From assembly GCA_035502855.1 (NCBI GenBank), contig DATJTX010000018.1, positions 1-64,000 on the forward strand: a DNA stretch of 64,000 bases. Direction: 5' to 3'. The notes beneath the pieces are model-generated. The model had not been told where the DNA came from. It worked only from the letters and a program-made list of their open reading frames with translations, and did no database searches. This stretch comes from Candidatus Baltobacteraceae bacterium. GTDB taxonomy: Bacteria; Vulcanimicrobiota; Vulcanimicrobiia; Vulcanimicrobiales; Vulcanimicrobiaceae. Shown here one piece after another: positions 1 through 11,925 of the stretch; the stretch's first letter is position 1; each line of letters begins with the position of its first letter. The position numbers and the translations under genes were made by a program.

Positions 1-116
1 TATGGCCGCGATGGCGCATCTCCATCGTCGTCGGCTCGGTCACAGAACACCCCGGCTATGCTCCCTCGCCGACTCCTCGGGTCTGCGGCCATCGGGGCCA
101 TAACGATCGGTGCATG

Positions 117-138
117 GACTTCTTCAGAGCTTCCCTAG
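117..138. repeat. 22-bp repeat at a gene 3' end (copy 1 of 2)
   Basis: These 22 bases, beginning GACTTCTTCAGAGC and ending CCCTAG, are identical to 33067-33088. In both places the stop codon of a minus-strand gene (TAG) lies inside the repeat, so the rest is the first part of the 3' flank of that gene. On the plus strand both copies read TSSELP-stop at the end of a very short open frame. The rest of positions 1-134 shows no gene. Confidence 0.8.
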
Positions 139-1520
139 CCGGCGTGTTTGGCAAGCTCCGCGATCGCTTCGTCGAGCAGCGTGCGATCCATCGCACCGCT
201 TGGTGCAAGACGCAGGAGCTTGAGATTGCCCTTCGTCGATTTATAGCACCAGGACGGGACGTTCCGCAGTGAAGCGATGATGTCGAGGGCGCGATTTACC
301 GTCGCCGCATCGCCGCGCATGAGCGCGCTCTCGAGCACGGTGGCAACCTGCCAGTAGTCGCTCGAGTTCAGCCCGCCGAGACGGCCCAGCGCGAAGAGCA
401 CGGCCTGTGCCACGCGCTCGCGCTCGGTAAGTGAATCCGCCGAACCCTCCAGCGTCAGGAGCGTTGCGAGATTGATGCCGGGATAATAGTCGCGCGGATC
501 CGCTTCGAAGCCGGCGCGATACAACTCGATCGCGCGCGCGAGCGCTCCGCGCGCGGCGCGGGCTTCGCCGGCTTTGAGCGCCTCGACGTAGCGATCCTTA
601 TAGATGCGCGCGAGCAGCGACGAGGTTTCCGGCGAGTGTCCGCGTTTGCGGATCTGTGCCTCGAGCAGAGAGACGGCGCGATCGCGGTCGCCATCCTCGT
701 TGCGGCGGTTGAGCGCGAAGGCTTCCTGCTCCACCAGCACCGGCGCCTGGTCGCGCAGCCACTCCGGTGCGCGCTCGGCCAGCGCGATCATCTCTGCGTA
801 CGCCTGCACGTCACGATAGGCGAGCATCACGTCGAAGAGCAGCTCGGCGTTGGTCTTCGTGATCGCGCCCATCTCCCGTTCGATTGCCGCGATCGTCTCG
901 CGCGCCTGCGCAAATTGCTTCTCGGGCACGCGCCGCGCGGTATCGAGCCGGTCGCGCGTCTCGTTCATGTATTTGGCGCGGTCGCGGAAGGACTCCGTGA
1001 TATCGTGCGGCAGCGACGTTTCGCGCAACGCGGGGATCAGCTGGAAGATCGGGCTGTCGCGGCCGTCGACATGGGCGAGCGCGTACTCCAGCTTTTCGCG
1101 CAGCGCGCCGGCGAACGATGCCGCCGACTCGTCGCTGAGCTTTCCTTCGTCCAACAGGTACGGAACCGCCTGTGCCAGCGCGATGTCGAACGGCAGCGTC
1201 TCGAACGCTCCGACGATGATCGTGGTCGCGGGCTTGGCGCCGTGACGAATCCCGAGTTCGTAATACACGTTCGGATTTGGAATCGTCACGTCCACGACCG
1301 CGATCTCGGCAACGAGCAGCCGCTCGAACATCGGCACGTGAATGATCCCGCCGGCGCGCTCTTCGTCGGCGCGGATATAGTCGAGCCGGTCCTCGAGCGA
1401 CTCGAAGGCCGGCCGCATCGCGCGATCGTAGATGTCGTCGAAGTCGATTTCGAAGCGGTGCGATGCGTCGAACTTCTTGCGAAACGGCATCGCCACGAAG
1501 ACCAACGGCAGAAACGGCAT
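135..1520 (-). CDS. TPR protein with N-terminal DUF4071-like / TRAFs-binding-type domain
   Basis: 461 residues. The N-terminal ~150 residues carry the signature of the bacterial DUF4071 (MAP3K TRAFs-binding-like) and nucleoside-deoxyribosyltransferase-like fold: VFVAMPF at the start, then IDFDDIYDRAMRPA, RADEERAGG and NVYYELGIRHGAK. The middle and C-terminal parts are alpha-helical and TPR-like, for example an ALARAIELYRAGFEADPRDYY repeat near residue 330. No signal peptide is visible, so it is probably cytoplasmic. It starts 3 bp after the autotransporter stop and is very likely cotranscribed with it. Members of this family are predicted signalling or ligand-sensing proteins; substrate and role are not known. 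The start at 1520 is good, though residue 11 (MPF) is an alternative. Confidence 0.75.
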   Translation of the reverse strand: MPFLPLVFVAMPFRKKFDASHRFEIDFDDIYDRAMRPAFESLEDRLDYIRADEERAGGIIHVPMFERLLVAEIAVVDVTIPNPNVYYELGIRHGAKPATTIIVGAFETLPFDIALAQAVPYLLDEGKLSDESAASFAGALREKLEYALAHVDGRDSPIFQLIPALRETSLPHDITESFRDRAKYMNETRDRLDTARRVPEKQFAQARETIAAIEREMGAITKTNAELLFDVMLAYRDVQAYAEMIALAERAPEWLRDQAPVLVEQEAFALNRRNEDGDRDRAVSLLEAQIRKRGHSPETSSLLARIYKDRYVEALKAGEARAARGALARAIELYRAGFEADPRDYYPGINLATLLTLEGSADSLTERERVAQAVLFALGRLGGLNSSDYWQVATVLESALMRGDAATVNRALDIIASLRNVPSWCYKSTKGNLKLLRLAPSGAMDRTLLDEAIAELAKHAG

Positions 1521-1523
1521 CGT

Positions 1524-4500
1524 CTAGAATTTATAGTCGAATTTGAACGAGCCGCTTTGGCTGGAGTAGCCGGTCCCGAACGAGAGGCCGTAATCGAAGG
1601 TCATGATCAAGCGCTTCTCGCCCAGCTGCAGCCCGCCATACGTGCGATAGAGCACGCTCGGGAACGAGCTGGTGATCACGAAGGGCGCAACGCCCGCCGG
1701 CGAGCCTTCGAAGGTTGAGGCAGCCGACCAGTGATCGGTGGAAAGCGCGCTCACGCTGGCGTCGAGGAACGGCCGGAACGTCGTGTCGCCCCGGTGGAAC
1801 GTTCCACCGAACTCGACGCCGGGCGTTGCGATGCCCAGCACGTTGCTCATCGAGGCCACGTTCAAGCCTTCGGCGCCGGCATTACTCTCACTGAATCCGG
1901 GACGATCGACGAAGAGCACGTCGACGTTGCCGTACGGTTTGATATAGAACCCGCCAAGGTTGCTGACGTGCGAGAGGCCGGCTCGCGCATCCAGGCTGAG
2001 CGCGCCGCTCTTGCCGGTCGCGACGACGTTCGGTACCGGCGAGCGCGTCGTGTCGAGCCAGTCGTAGCCGAGCGAAACGCCCTGCGCGAACGAGGTCGCA
2101 CCGTGCTGCTGTTTCCAGGCGATGCCGGCCTGCACGCCGTTGGACTGCGTCGATGAGTTGTCGTCGATCACCGTCGACGAGCGGATGAAGCCGAAGGCCG
2201 TATCGACGAACCGGCCGCCGCCGAGCGCACGTTGCTGCCCGCCCTCGATGCCGTCTGCGCTCCCCGCCAGTCCGAGCGTGGTCGAGGAGTACGCCTGATG
2301 ATCGCTCTGGCCGATCGCGCGCGCCCACGAACACGGCATCTCGGTGCCGACGTAATTTTCGTTGACCGGCTGGTAACAGCTGAAGAGGCTGTTGGTGAAG
2401 TCGAGATGCGTAAACATCATCGGCGTAGCCGACGCAAGATAATTCCCCGAACTCAGATGATCGAGCGCTCGTGCGTAGCTCGTCCCCGGATCGAGCGTAC
2501 TCAAATACATCATCAGCGGCCCGAGCGATCCTAGGCTTCCCGAGTTCCAGGCATTCTCGAAATGCGCGCCGATCGCGTTCTGATTCGCGGTCAGCTGCGG
2601 GAAGGTGTACGTCACACCGGCCATCGTCAGGGTCACGTCGTTCCCCCCGAAGCCCAGCTTCCAATCGAAGAACGGTGACTGCACGACCGAAAGGTCGTCG
2701 TCGCTTACACCGCCCGCTGCGGTGAGAATCGTGAACGGGTTGGAATCCGGTGCGAGCTTGATGATGTTCGGAACGACCGTACCCGCCAAGTTCGCCGATC
2801 CGCTGACGTCGAGCTGATCCGACGTCTGCGTCGCCATATTGAGGTCGACGTCGTAGATGCTGCCCGGCAGTTGATTGTAGTTCCCGGTCAACGTCGTCGT
2901 CTGGATCGCGCCGATACCGCCCGGCGCAATCGCTCCCATGTTGTTCAGCGTCCCGCCCGTCCCGAGATCGACCGTGTTTCCGCTCGCAAAAACGGCGCCG
3001 GGTTCATTGTTGAACGTGCCGTTCGTGTCATTCACGATCACGTTCCCGATCACGGTGCCCATATTGTTGATGGTCGTCGTGCCGGTCGTGTCGGTCTCGA
3101 TTGCCGCGGCGTTCGGCCCGTTGGTCGCGCGAACCGTGCCGCCGATATCGATCGCGATCGGTCCGTCACCGCTTGCGCCCGCGCTCTGAGCAAAAATTCC
3201 CACCGAATTCAAACCGTCCGCCAGGACGTAGCCGTTGGCGGTAATGTCGATCGCGCCGCCGCTGCCCGCGCCGCCGTCCGAACCGATGAAGGCAAGGCCG
3301 TTGCTGCCGCCGCCCGCGATGCCGCCGCCGCCGCCGATCGATTGCGCGAAGATACCGTACGAACCGGCACCGCCGGTCGAGATCATGCCGCTGGTCGTGA
3401 CGCTGACGTTGCCGCCGCTGCCGCTGCCGCCGCCGTTGCCGCCGATACCGATCGAGAGCGTCGATCCGGTCGTGTCGCCGCCGATGCCGCCGCCCCCGCC
3501 GATCGATTGCGCGACGATCGCCGACGCACCGGTTCCCGTCGTGCCGACGTTGCCGGTGAGATCGACGCTGACATTGCCGCCGTTGCCCGCCGCACCGCCG
3601 CTGCCGCCGACCGAGATGCTGCCGGTTTGCGAACCCGCGCCGACGCCGCCGGCACCGCCGCCGCCGCCGATCGATTGCGCGAGCACGCCGTAGGCGTAGT
3701 TGCCGCTCGTCCCGACGTTGCCGCTTCCGGATACGCTCACCGCGGCACCGTTGCCGGCTTCGCCGCCGCTGCCGCCCACCGTCAACGCGACGCCGATCGT
3801 ATTCGACGAACTATTCGAACCGGCGTCGTTGGCGATACCGCCGCCGCCGCCGATCGATTGCGCCACGATTCCGTCGCTGCCGAATCCGGCCGTTGCAATC
3901 GACGCATTGTTTGCAACGCTCACCGCGGCGCCGTTGCCTGCGCCGCCGCCCGATCCGCCCACGCCGACCGTTGCCGCAAAGTCGCCGCTGCCTTGCGACG
4001 AGCCCGAAGCAAAGCCGCCTTCGCCCCCGCCCCCGCCGACCGATTGCGCCAGTATCCCGTAGGCCGTCGAACCGCTGGTCGTAATCGCGGCAGCGTTGCT
4101 CACGTTGACCGCGCCGGCATCGCCGCCGCCTCCGCCTTTTCCGCCGACACCGATGGTGAGACCGATCGTGCCTTGCGAGGTTGGTGCGGACGTACTTCCC
4201 ATACCGCCGCCGCCGCCGATGCTCATCGCCACGATCCCGTTCGCGTCGTCGCCCGCGGTCGCGATGCCGCCGGCGGTGTTGTTTACGGTGACCGTTCCGC
4301 CATCGCTGGCAACGCCGCCGTTGCCGCCGACGCCAACGCTCACCGAACCGGAGCTCGCATCCGACGACGACGTCGTCGTCGATTCCGCCGTGCCCGCGTC
4401 ACCGCCGCCGCCGCCGATCGATTGCGCAACGACGCCGTTCGACGCGTAGCCGAGCGTGATGATCGTTCCCGAATTGCTGACCGTCGTGTTCCCGCCTGCG

Positions 4501-7500
4501 CCGCCGCTGCCGCCCGAACCACCGACGCCGACACTCAGATTCAGCGAACCGTCGCTCGCCGTCGCTTCGCTGCCGCCGCCCATGCCGCCGCCGCCGCCGA
4601 TCGATTGCGCGAAAATTCCCGCCGCGCCGCTGCCCTGCGTTTCGATCGCGCCGGTGTTGCCGATCTGCACGGCGCCGCCCGTGCCCGATGAACCGCCCGC
4701 GCCGCCGACCGAAACGCCGATCGAAATGTTCGTCGTGTTCTCTTCTTCGCTCGACGCGCTTGCGGTCGATTCGCTCGTCGCTTCACCCCCGGCGCCGCCG
4801 CCGCCGCCGATCGATTGCGCGAAGATGCCGGCGCCGAGATCACCGCTGGTAACGATCGTTCCCGCATTCGAGACCGTCACCGCGCCCGCGTTTCCGCCGG
4901 AACCGCCGCCACCGCCGACGCCGCCGCCGATCGACACGTTGCTATCGCTGCTCGCCGCGGCCGCACCGCCCGTGCCGCCGCCGCCGCCGATCGTTTGCGC
5001 GGCGATGCCGTCCGACATGAATCCTGTGGTCACGATCTGACCGTTGTTGGTGACGTTCACCGTTCCCGAATCGTTGCCGCTGCCGCCCGAACCGCCGATC
5101 GCAAACGAGATGCCGAACGATTCATCGCTCTGGGTCGTTCCGCTGAGCGAAAATCCCGACGAGAATCCGGTCGCGCCGCCGCCGCCGCCGACGCTCTGCG
5201 CAAAAACGCCGTCGCTGTTGACGCCGCTCGTCGAAACGAGCGCGCCGTTCGTCACCGCAACGTTGCCGCCGGTACCGCCCGCGCCGCCGGTTCCGCCGAT
5301 GCCCAAACTCACGTTGACGGTACCGCCGCCGGCTTGCGCCGTTCCGGCGCCGCCGGTGCCGCCGCCGCCGCCGATGCTCTGCGCGACGATCGCGCTCGAG
5401 TTGCCGCCGCTCGTCGTCACGCTGCCCGCGCTGATCGTCACGTTCACCGCGCCGCCGTTGCCGCCGACCGCACCTTGACCGCCGAGCGCGAACGTCACCG
5501 AACCGCTCTGCGATTCGTCCGAACTGCTTGCGGTTGCGTTCGCTTGCGCGTCGCCGCCGTTGCCGCCACCGCCGCCGACCGATTGCGCGAAGATGCCTTG
5601 CGAATTGAATCCGGCGGTTTGCACGATGCCCGAGGTGGTCACGGTGACCGTGCCGCCGTTGCCGCCGCCGCTGCCGTATCCGCCGACGGTCAATCCGACG
5701 TCGATCGACGAATCGGATGCATTGGTCGAACCGCCGCCGCCGTTGCCGCCGCCGCCGCCGATCGATTCGGCAAAGATCGCGGCTGCATTCGCTCCGCCGG
5801 TGATCACCTCGCCGCCGGTGTTGTTCACGGTAACGCTGCCGCCGTTGCCGGATCCGCCGCCGAATCCGCCGACGGCAAGCGAAACCGCGACGCTGTTTTC
5901 GCCCGAACCGCTCGATTCCGCCGAGGCCTCCGCGCCGTTGCCGCCACCGCCGCCGATCGATTGCGCAAAGATTCCGTTGGCGGAATCGCCGCTGGTTTGA
6001 ATCGATCCGCTGTTAGTGACCTGTACGTCGCCCGCGTCGCCGGCTGCACCGCCGGAACCGCCGAGGCCGCCGCCGACCGAAATCTTTCCGCTCGCGGTCG
6101 CGGTCGAGGATCCGCCGTCACCGCCGCCGCCGCCAATCGATTCGGCAAAGATGCCGGTCGAGTCGAATCCGCTGGTGGCGATCGTCCCGCTATTGCTCAC
6201 GGTGACGTTGGCGCCGGTGCCGCCCGCACCGCCGAACCCGCCGAGCGTCAAGGCGATGCCGAAGCTGTTGCCGTCCTCGTTGGTTCCGCTCGCCGTGCCG
6301 GCCGAGAATCCGCCGGTGCCCCCGCCGCCGCCGACCGACTGCGCAAAGATGCCGTCGGAGAGCACGCCGCTCGTTTCCACCACCGCGCCGTTGCTCACGC
6401 TCACGGCGCCGCCGTTGCCGGCTGCGCCGCCGAAGCCGCCGACGCCGAGCGTCACGCCGACCACGCCTTCCGATTCGCCGCTCGAGCTGCCGCCGTTGCC
6501 GCCGCCGCCGCCGATCGATTGCGCGACGATCGCGGTGGATTGATCGCCTTCCGTAATAATGGAGCCGCTGGTGTTGGTGATGCTCACGCTCCCCGCGTTG
6601 CTGCCCTGTCCGCCGAATCCGCCCATGTTCAGCGAAACGCTCGCGGATTTATCGAGCCCTTCTTGCGCGCTGGTCGAACCCTCGGCGTCGCCGCCGTTGC
6701 CGCCGCCGCCGCCGATCGATTGCGCGAAAACCGCATCGGACTCGAAGCCTTCCGTTTCGATCGTGCCGCTGTTGGTGAGCGTCACGTTGCCGCCGAGCGC
6801 CGCCGACCCGCCGAATCCGCCGAGCGTGAACTGCACTTTTACCGCGCCGCCCGAGGCCTGAGTGTTCCCGCCGCCGCCGTTGCCGCCGCCGCCGCCGATC
6901 GATTGCACGAATACACCGTCCGAATTCGAACCGGTGGTGAGGATCGCGCCGGTGTTGCCGATCGTCACGTTGCCGGCGTTGCCGGCCGCGCCGCCGAACC
7001 CGCCGATGCCGACGGAGACGTCGAAGCTCTGCCCTTCCGACGTCGATTGCGACGCGGCGCTGCCCGACGTTGCACCGCCGTTACCGCCGCCGCCGCCGAT
7101 CGATTGCGCATAAATGCCGTCGGCCGATGCGCCGCTGGTTGCAATCGTCGCGGCGTTGTTCACCGTCACCGATGACGCATTGCCGGCAACGCCGCCTTGT
7201 CCGCCGACCGTGACGGTGAGCGAAAACTGTCCGCTCGAGTCGCCTTCGCCGACGCCGCCGTTGCCGCCGCCGCCGCCGATCGATTCCGCGACGATGCCGC
7301 TCGCGCCGGCTCCGCTGGTAACCACTGCACCTTGTTGATTCTCGACGTCGACGCTGCCGGCGTTTCCACCGGTTCCGCCTTTGCCGCCGACACCGGCCGT
7401 CAACGAGATCGACGGACTATCCGAAGCGGTCGCCGATGACGACGCGGAACCGCTTCCGCCGTTGCCGCCGCCGCCGCCGATCGATTGCGCGATGATGGCG

Positions 7501-10034
7501 TACGCGTCGGCGCCTGCGGTCACGACGCTTCCCGTATTGGTGACGGTGACGTTGCCCGACGTACCGCCGCCGCCGCCGGTACCGCCGATCGCGAGCGACA
7601 CGCTCGCAGCGCCTTCGGAACTGTACGCTTGTGACGACGCATTTGCATCGCCGCCGTTGCCGCCGCCGCCGCCGATCGATTGCGCCATGATGCCGAAACC
7701 GTTATCGCCGGCGGTTTGCACCGAGCCGCTGTTGGTCACGCCGACGTTCGCACCGGTTCCGCCGCTGCCGCCCGTTCCGCCGAGCGCAAAACTAATGGCA
7801 ACGGTCGGATACGCATTCGCGGAAATCGCGGTGGAACTGGCCGCACCGCCGTTGCCGCCGCCGCCGCCGACCGACTGCGCAAAAATGCCGGCGGCGTTTT
7901 CACCACCGATTGCAATCGTTCCGGTATTGGTGACGGTGACCGCGCTCCCGTTTCCACCGTTGCCGCCGCTGCCGCCTAACGTAATCGTGATTGCGATCGC
8001 ACCGACCGATTCCGCGCTCGCGTTGCCGCCGTTGCCGCCGCCGCCGCCGACCGATTGCGCGAAGATGCCGTTCGCCATCGCACCGTTCGTCGTGATCGCG
8101 CTGCTGTTGCTCGCATCGACGATACCGCCGTTACCACCGCCGCCGCCGCTGCCGCCGATCGCAACCGAAAAATTCGCGTTCGCGGCTTGCGCGTATCCGC
8201 CGTTACCGCCGCCGCCGCCGACGCTCTGCACGAACATCGCGTTCGCACCGGCACCCGTCGTCGTAATCGTGCCGGTGTTTTGCACGCTGACGTTGCCGCC
8301 GTTGCCGCCGCCAGCACCGTCGCCGCCGACCGCGAACAATCCGGTGCCGCCGCCGCCGTTACCGCCGCCGCCGCCGACCGATTGAGCGAAGATCCCATAC
8401 GCCGATGCGCCTTGCGTCGAAATCACGCCGCCGTTATCGATTGAAACATTGCCGCCCGCGCCGCCCGAATTTGCACCGCCGCCGACGCCGACCAGTCCGA
8501 TCGCGAAACCGGCTGAACCACCGCCGCCGCCGATCGACTGTCCGAAGATTCCGATGCCGCCGTCGCCGGTCGTGGTGACCGAGCCGGTGTTGTCGAGCGT
8601 GACCGTACCGCCGGGAGAGGAGCCGCCGCCCCAGCCGCCGAGCGCGAAGAGGCCGCCGCCCGAGCCGCCGGTGCCGCCGCCGCCCCCGACCGATTCGCCC
8701 AGGATGCCGATCGCGCCGAGGCCGGAGGTGCTCACCGAGCCCGAGGTCGTGACCGTTACGTCCCCCGCCGCGCCGCCGGCCGTGCCGGTACCCCCGCTGC
8801 CGAAAAGACTGCCGAAACTGCCGCCCGTTCCGCCCCCGCCGCCGATCGACTGGGCTACGATTCCATCAGCCTGTGCGCCGCTGGTGACGATCGAGCCGGT
8901 CTCGGTGACGGTGGCCGCGCCCGAGTTGACGCCCGCGCCGCCCGCGCCGCCGCTGGCCTTGATGCCCGATCCTGAACCGCCGGCGCCGCCGGCCCCGCCG
9001 ATGGTCGAGGCGTCGATGCCGTACGCGCTCGCCCCCGCGGTCGTGATCGCGCCGCCGGCGGTAACCGTTACGTCGCCGGCGCCTCCACCGTTTCCGCCGT
9101 TGCCACCGTCGGCTGAGGCACCCGTAGCGCCGCCACCCACGCCGCCGGTCCCGCCTTGGCTCAGCGCGTAGATGCCGCTCGCATAATCTCCGAGCGTCGA
9201 GATCGTTCCGGTCGATATGACGGTGATGTTGCCGCCGACGCCGCCGGCTCCACCCGGACTGCCGTTCGCATCGATCACACCCGTATCACCCCCGACGCCG
9301 CCGTTTCCGCCTCCGCTTTCCGCGAGGATTCCGTACGAAGAGGTACCGGTTGTCGCGATCGCGCCCGCGCTGGTGATGGCGATCGTGCCGCCGTTGCCGC
9401 CGCTGCTTCCGTATCCGCCGACGCCGCCGCCTGCAGCGGCGAGGCCGCCGCCGCCGCCGGTACCGCCGGTCGTGTAGCCAAAGATGCCGTACGCGTTATC
9501 GCCGGTGGTGGTAACAGACGCGCCGGCGGAAAGGCCGATCGTTATCGTGCCGCCGCTTCCGGCGCCGGCGCCGTTGCCGCCGTACGCGTTACCGGTACCG
9601 TAGTTGATTGCGTAGCCGCCGCTGCCGCCGCCGCCGCCGGTACTTGCGGCAAACAATGCGGTCGCACCCGATGCAGAATAAATACCGTTCGCGGTGAGCG
9701 TTACCGCGCCGGCATCGCCGCCGCTTCCGCCGTTGCCGCCGTACGCCGAGGAAGCCGTTATCTGGACGTAACCATTTCCCGCGCCGCCGCTGCCGCCGCT
9801 CGTTTGCAAATAAATTGCAGATGACGAACCACCGTTGATCGTTGAGTCGTCGGTAATCGTGATCGCCGATGATGCGGAACCGTTACCGCCGGGGAATCCC
9901 GGCGCACCGCTCGGCGCGGTTGTAACGACCGAGATCGGTGCGGCGCTCGGCGGCGCGGTTTGGGCGCACACGGGTGCCGCGAGCGCACAAGCAATTGCGC
10001 AAACGCAGACGACGACGGTTGCTCGAGCGAACAT
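1524..10034 (-). CDS. Giant autotransporter (type Va secretion) with glycine-rich repeat passenger
   Basis: 2836 residues. The N-terminus is a clear Sec signal peptide (about residues 1-25, ending APVCAQ). The passenger is made of units of about 60-90 residues, each with a GTI.TSG strand, a GIFAQS segment and an (S/V)IGGGGGNGG turn; about 31 units carry the GGGGG core. Such Gly/Ser/Thr/Asn-rich units are expected to form a beta-solenoid. After about residue 2250 comes a non-repeat linker, then a beta-barrel translocator of roughly the last 280 residues, ending in an aromatic residue (FKFDYKF) as outer-membrane barrels do. A good ribosome binding site (GGAGGGG) lies 9 bases before the ATG. Probably a surface adhesin or structural fibre; the ligand cannot be told from the sequence. 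Confidence 0.88.
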   Translation of the reverse strand: MFARATVVVCVCAIACALAAPVCAQTAPPSAAPISVVTTAPSGAPGFPGGNGSASSAITITDDSTINGGSSSAIYLQTSGGSGGAGNGYVQITASSAYGGNGGSGGDAGAVTLTANGIYSASGATALFAASTGGGGGSGGYAINYGTGNAYGGNGAGAGSGGTITIGLSAGASVTTTGDNAYGIFGYTTGGTGGGGGLAAAGGGVGGYGSSGGNGGTIAITSAGAIATTGTSSYGILAESGGGNGGVGGDTGVIDANGSPGGAGGVGGNITVISTGTISTLGDYASGIYALSQGGTGGVGGGATGASADGGNGGNGGGAGDVTVTAGGAITTAGASAYGIDASTIGGAGGAGGSGSGIKASGGAGGAGVNSGAATVTETGSIVTSGAQADGIVAQSIGGGGGTGGSFGSLFGSGGTGTAGGAAGDVTVTTSGSVSTSGLGAIGILGESVGGGGGTGGSGGGLFALGGWGGGSSPGGTVTLDNTGSVTTTGDGGIGIFGQSIGGGGGSAGFAIGLVGVGGGANSGGAGGNVSIDNGGVISTQGASAYGIFAQSVGGGGGNGGGGTGLFAVGGDGAGGGNGGNVSVQNTGTITTTGAGANAMFVQSVGGGGGNGGYAQAANANFSVAIGGSGGGGGNGGIVDASNSSAITTNGAMANGIFAQSVGGGGGNGGNASAESVGAIAITITLGGSGGNGGNGSAVTVTNTGTIAIGGENAAGIFAQSVGGGGGNGGAASSTAISANAYPTVAISFALGGTGGSGGTGANVGVTNSGSVQTAGDNGFGIMAQSIGGGGGNGGDANASSQAYSSEGAASVSLAIGGTGGGGGTSGNVTVTNTGSVVTAGADAYAIIAQSIGGGGGNGGSGSASSSATASDSPSISLTAGVGGKGGTGGNAGSVDVENQQGAVVTSGAGASGIVAESIGGGGGNGGVGEGDSSGQFSLTVTVGGQGGVAGNASSVTVNNAATIATSGASADGIYAQSIGGGGGNGGATSGSAASQSTSEGQSFDVSVGIGGFGGAAGNAGNVTIGNTGAILTTGSNSDGVFVQSIGGGGGNGGGGNTQASGGAVKVQFTLGGFGGSAALGGNVTLTNSGTIETEGFESDAVFAQSIGGGGGNGGDAEGSTSAQEGLDKSASVSLNMGGFGGQGSNAGSVSITNTSGSIITEGDQSTAIVAQSIGGGGGNGGSSSGESEGVVGVTLGVGGFGGAAGNGGAVSVSNGAVVETSGVLSDGIFAQSVGGGGGTGGFSAGTASGTNEDGNSFGIALTLGGFGGAGGTGANVTVSNSGTIATSGFDSTGIFAESIGGGGGDGGSSTATASGKISVGGGLGGSGGAAGDAGDVQVTNSGSIQTSGDSANGIFAQSIGGGGGNGAEASAESSGSGENSVAVSLAVGGFGGGSGNGGSVTVNNTGGEVITGGANAAAIFAESIGGGGGNGGGGSTNASDSSIDVGLTVGGYGSGGGNGGTVTVTTSGIVQTAGFNSQGIFAQSVGGGGGNGGDAQANATASSSDESQSGSVTFALGGQGAVGGNGGAVNVTISAGSVTTSGGNSSAIVAQSIGGGGGTGGAGTAQAGGGTVNVSLGIGGTGGAGGTGGNVAVTNGALVSTSGVNSDGVFAQSVGGGGGATGFSSGFSLSGTTQSDESFGISFAIGGSGGSGNDSGTVNVTNNGQIVTTGFMSDGIAAQTIGGGGGTGGAAAASSDSNVSIGGGVGGGGGSGGNAGAVTVSNAGTIVTSGDLGAGIFAQSIGGGGGAGGEATSESTASASSEEENTTNISIGVSVGGAGGSSGTGGAVQIGNTGAIETQGSGAAGIFAQSIGGGGGMGGGSEATASDGSLNLSVGVGGSGGSGGAGGNTTVSNSGTIITLGYASNGVVAQSIGGGGGDAGTAESTTTSSSDASSGSVSVGVGGNGGVASDGGTVTVNNTAGGIATAGDDANGIVAMSIGGGGGMGSTSAPTSQGTIGLTIGVGGKGGGGGDAGAVNVSNAAAITTSGSTAYGILAQSVGGGGGEGGFASGSSQGSGDFAATVGVGGSGGGAGNGAAVSVANNASIATAGFGSDGIVAQSIGGGGGIANDAGSNSSSNTIGVALTVGGSGGEAGNGAAVSVSGSGNVGTSGNYAYGVLAQSIGGGGGAGGVGAGSQTGSISVGGSGGAAGNGGNVSVDLTGNVGTTGTGASAIVAQSIGGGGGIGGDTTGSTLSIGIGGNGGGSGSGGNVSVTTSGMISTGGAGSYGIFAQSIGGGGGIAGGGSNGLAFIGSDGGAGSGGAIDITANGYVLADGLNSVGIFAQSAGASGDGPIAIDIGGTVRATNGPNAAAIETDTTGTTTINNMGTVIGNVIVNDTNGTFNNEPGAVFASGNTVDLGTGGTLNNMGAIAPGGIGAIQTTTLTGNYNQLPGSIYDVDLNMATQTSDQLDVSGSANLAGTVVPNIIKLAPDSNPFTILTAAGGVSDDDLSVVQSPFFDWKLGFGGNDVTLTMAGVTYTFPQLTANQNAIGAHFENAWNSGSLGSLGPLMMYLSTLDPGTSYARALDHLSSGNYLASATPMMFTHLDFTNSLFSCYQPVNENYVGTEMPCSWARAIGQSDHQAYSSTTLGLAGSADGIEGGQQRALGGGRFVDTAFGFIRSSTVIDDNSSTQSNGVQAGIAWKQQHGATSFAQGVSLGYDWLDTTRSPVPNVVATGKSGALSLDARAGLSHVSNLGGFYIKPYGNVDVLFVDRPGFSESNAGAEGLNVASMSNVLGIATPGVEFGGTFHRGDTTFRPFLDASVSALSTDHWSAASTFEGSPAGVAPFVITSSFPSVLYRTYGGLQLGEKRLIMTFDYGLSFGTGYSSQSGSFKFDYKF
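3320..8860 (-). repeat. Tandem degenerate repeats of the autotransporter passenger
   Basis: About 31 imperfect in-frame units, roughly 170-270 bp each, marked on the plus strand by CCGCCGCCGCCGATCGATTG-like blocks. Unit lengths vary because the segment between the GGGGG turn and the next strand is variable. Because the repeat is nearly free of stops in all frames, the plus strand shows long proline- or alanine/arginine-rich open frames that are not genes. The region is prone to unit gain and loss and to assembly collapse. Confidence 0.85.
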
Positions 10035-10130
10035 CCGGCGGCCCCTCCTCGATCAGCGCCGTTCGCGCCCGACCAAGCTGTCCCTTCGTCGCTGCATGGC
10101 ACTTTTGCCGTCCGGCGAACTGCCCTCGGT

Positions 10131-11312
10131 ATGAACTGGGCCGAACGTCTCAAAGCCTTCATGGACGAGCACGTCTATCCGAATGAGGGCCGCTATTTCG
10201 CCGAGGTCGAGGCCGGGAAAACGCGCTGGACCCAGCCCGGCATCATGGAGGAGCTCAAGTCGCGCGCGCAGGCACAGGGCTTGTGGAATCTCTTTCTTCC
10301 CGAGAAGCAGTTCGGCGCCGGACTCTCCAATCGCGAGTACGCGCCGCTCTGCGAAATGATGGGCACTTCGCCGATCGCGCCGGAAGTTTTCAATTGCAAC
10401 GCACCGGACACCGGCAACATGGAGGTGCTCGCGCGTTACGGTTCGCCCGAGCAACAAGAACGCTGGCTGCAGCCGTTGCTGCGCGGCGAGATTCGCAGCG
10501 GTTTTGCGATGACCGAACCGGATCGCGGTTCGTCGGATGCGACCAACATCTCCGCGTCGATCGTGCGCGACGGCGATCACTACGTGCTGAATGGACGAAA
10601 ATGGTGGACGACCGGCGCGATGCATCCGCACACGCAAATTTTGATCTTCATGGGCAAGACCGATCCGAATGCAGCGAAGCACGTGCAGCAGTCGATGATC
10701 TTGGTGCCGATCCGTGAACCCGGCGTGCGCGTCGTGCGCCCGCTTCACGTCTTCGGCTACGACGACGCGCCGTTCGGACACGCCGAGCTCGCCTTCGAAA
10801 ACGTGCGCGTTCCGGTGGGGAACCTGCTGCTGGGCGAGGGGCGCGGCTTCGAGATCGCGCAGGGCCGCCTCGGCCCCGGCCGCCTGCATCACTGCCTGCG
10901 CTTACTGGGGCGGTCGGAGCGCGTGCTGCGCATGATGTGTCTGCGCGTGCGCGATCGCATCACCTTCGGCCGTCCTCTTGCCGAGCAGGGCGTGGTCCGC
11001 GAGTGGATCGCGCAGTCGCGTATCGACATCGACAGCACGCGCCACCTGGTCTACGACGCCGCCGAACAGCTCGACCGCCACGGCAATAAACGCGCCGCGC
11101 CCGCACTGGCAATGGCGAAGGTCGCGGCGCCCCGCATCGCCCAGGCGATCGTCGATCGCGCGATCCAGGCCTTCGGCGCCGAAGGCATGCTCGACGAAAC
11201 CGGACTCTCCCACGCGTGGATCAACGCGCGGTCGCTGCGCATTGCCGACGGTCCCGACGAGGTTCACCTGCGGAGCATCGCCAAAGCCGAGCTCGCCAAA
11301 TACGATGCATGA
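10131..11312 (+). CDS. Acyl-CoA dehydrogenase family protein (ACAD10/11-like)
   Basis: 393 residues. Flavin-dependent acyl-CoA dehydrogenase: N-terminal helical domain, middle beta domain with [15 protein letters not shown] and [12 protein letters not shown] (FAD/substrate loops), and C-terminal helical bundle with [16 protein letters not shown] and the final [19 protein letters not shown]. The length is normal for the family. The start at 10131 ([10 protein letters not shown]) is preferred; an upstream in-frame extension to 9960 runs into the divergent autotransporter leader and has no family similarity. The stop overlaps the next gene, and a kinase-like gene follows, matching the domain partners of ACAD10/11 and FadE36-type enzymes. 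Likely acts on an unusual (for example hydroxy- or branched-) acyl-CoA. Confidence 0.9.
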   Translation: MNWAERLKAFMDEHVYPNEGRYFAEVEAGKTRWTQPGIMEELKSRAQAQGLWNLFLPEKQFGAGLSNREYAPLCEMMGTSPIAPEVFNCNAPDTGNMEVLARYGSPEQQERWLQPLLRGEIRSGFAMTEPDRGSSDATNISASIVRDGDHYVLNGRKWWTTGAMHPHTQILIFMGKTDPNAAKHVQQSMILVPIREPGVRVVRPLHVFGYDDAPFGHAELAFENVRVPVGNLLLGEGRGFEIAQGRLGPGRLHHCLRLLGRSERVLRMMCLRVRDRITFGRPLAEQGVVREWIAQSRIDIDSTRHLVYDAAEQLDRHGNKRAAPALAMAKVAAPRIAQAIVDRAIQAFGAEGMLDETGLSHAWINARSLRIADGPDEVHLRSIAKAELAKYDA

Positions 11313-11925
11313 CTTCCGCGTTGCGCACGGTGCGACCGAGCTGCTGCTGATCCGTCACGGTGAGGCCGAGTCGCTGCCTCCCGGGGAGGACGTCGAACCG
11401 CTGCACGTCGATCTCCCGCTCACGCAGCGCGGCCGCGCACAAGCCGAGGCGATGGCGCAGCGCCTGCGCTCGCGCGGAATCGGCGCGATCTATTCCAGCG
11501 ATTTGCGCCGAGCGCGCGAAACAGCCGACGCGCTTGCGCGCGCTACCGGACTCGCCGTCACCGAAGACGCACGCCTCGGCGAAGTGAAGATCGCCGGCAT
11601 CGGCCCGGTGGCGCTGCACGATTTGGCCGAGATCGCGATCGCGCACGGGGGCTGGTCGCATCTGCCCGGCACGGAGAGCTCGCAGGAGATTCGCGGCCGC
11701 ATGACCGCCGCGCTCGATTCGATCGTGTCCGCCAACGGCGGCGCGCGGGTTGCGGTCGTCAGTCATGCGGGCGCAATCAACGCGTACGTCGCCGCGCTCC
11801 TCGGCTTGCACAGCGATTTCTTTTTTCCGGCCGGCAACACGTCGATCTCGATCGTCCGCGCGCGCGGCGACCGCCGCCTGCTCGTCACCCTCAACGATAT
11901 CGCGCACCTCGAGCGTACGGCGTGA
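11305..11925 (+). CDS. Histidine phosphatase (phosphoglycerate-mutase-like) family protein
   Basis: 206 residues. The catalytic signature LLIRHGEAE is near residue 14, with the second part of the active site, [14 protein letters not shown], near residue 148; [16 protein letters not shown] is the usual substrate/phosphate arginine region. Family members are phosphatases for small metabolites or mutases. It overlaps the acyl-CoA dehydrogenase by 8 bp and the next gene by 4 bp, so the three genes are surely one operon. It could remove phosphate from a phospho-acyl intermediate or product of this module; that role is inference. The ATG at 11305 was chosen by the overlap. Confidence 0.88.
   Translation: MHDFRVAHGATELLLIRHGEAESLPPGEDVEPLHVDLPLTQRGRAQAEAMAQRLRSRGIGAIYSSDLRRARETADALARATGLAVTEDARLGEVKIAGIGPVALHDLAEIAIAHGGWSHLPGTESSQEIRGRMTAALDSIVSANGGARVAVVSHAGAINAYVAALLGLHSDFFFPAGNTSISIVRARGDRRLLVTLNDIAHLERTA

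Noticed and set aside
3320-8860. Regular repeats that could be taken for a CRISPR array
   Set aside because: The repeats are coding, vary in sequence and spacing, and keep the reading frame; there are no constant repeats with unique spacers and no cas genes.
2871-9824. Very long plus-strand open frames, Ala/Arg-rich or Pro-rich, opposite the autotransporter
   Set aside because: They are shadows of the GC-rich glycine repeats. Composition is one-sided (PPPPP or AAADR repeats), there are no ribosome binding sites, and the minus strand has a signal peptide and a beta-barrel.
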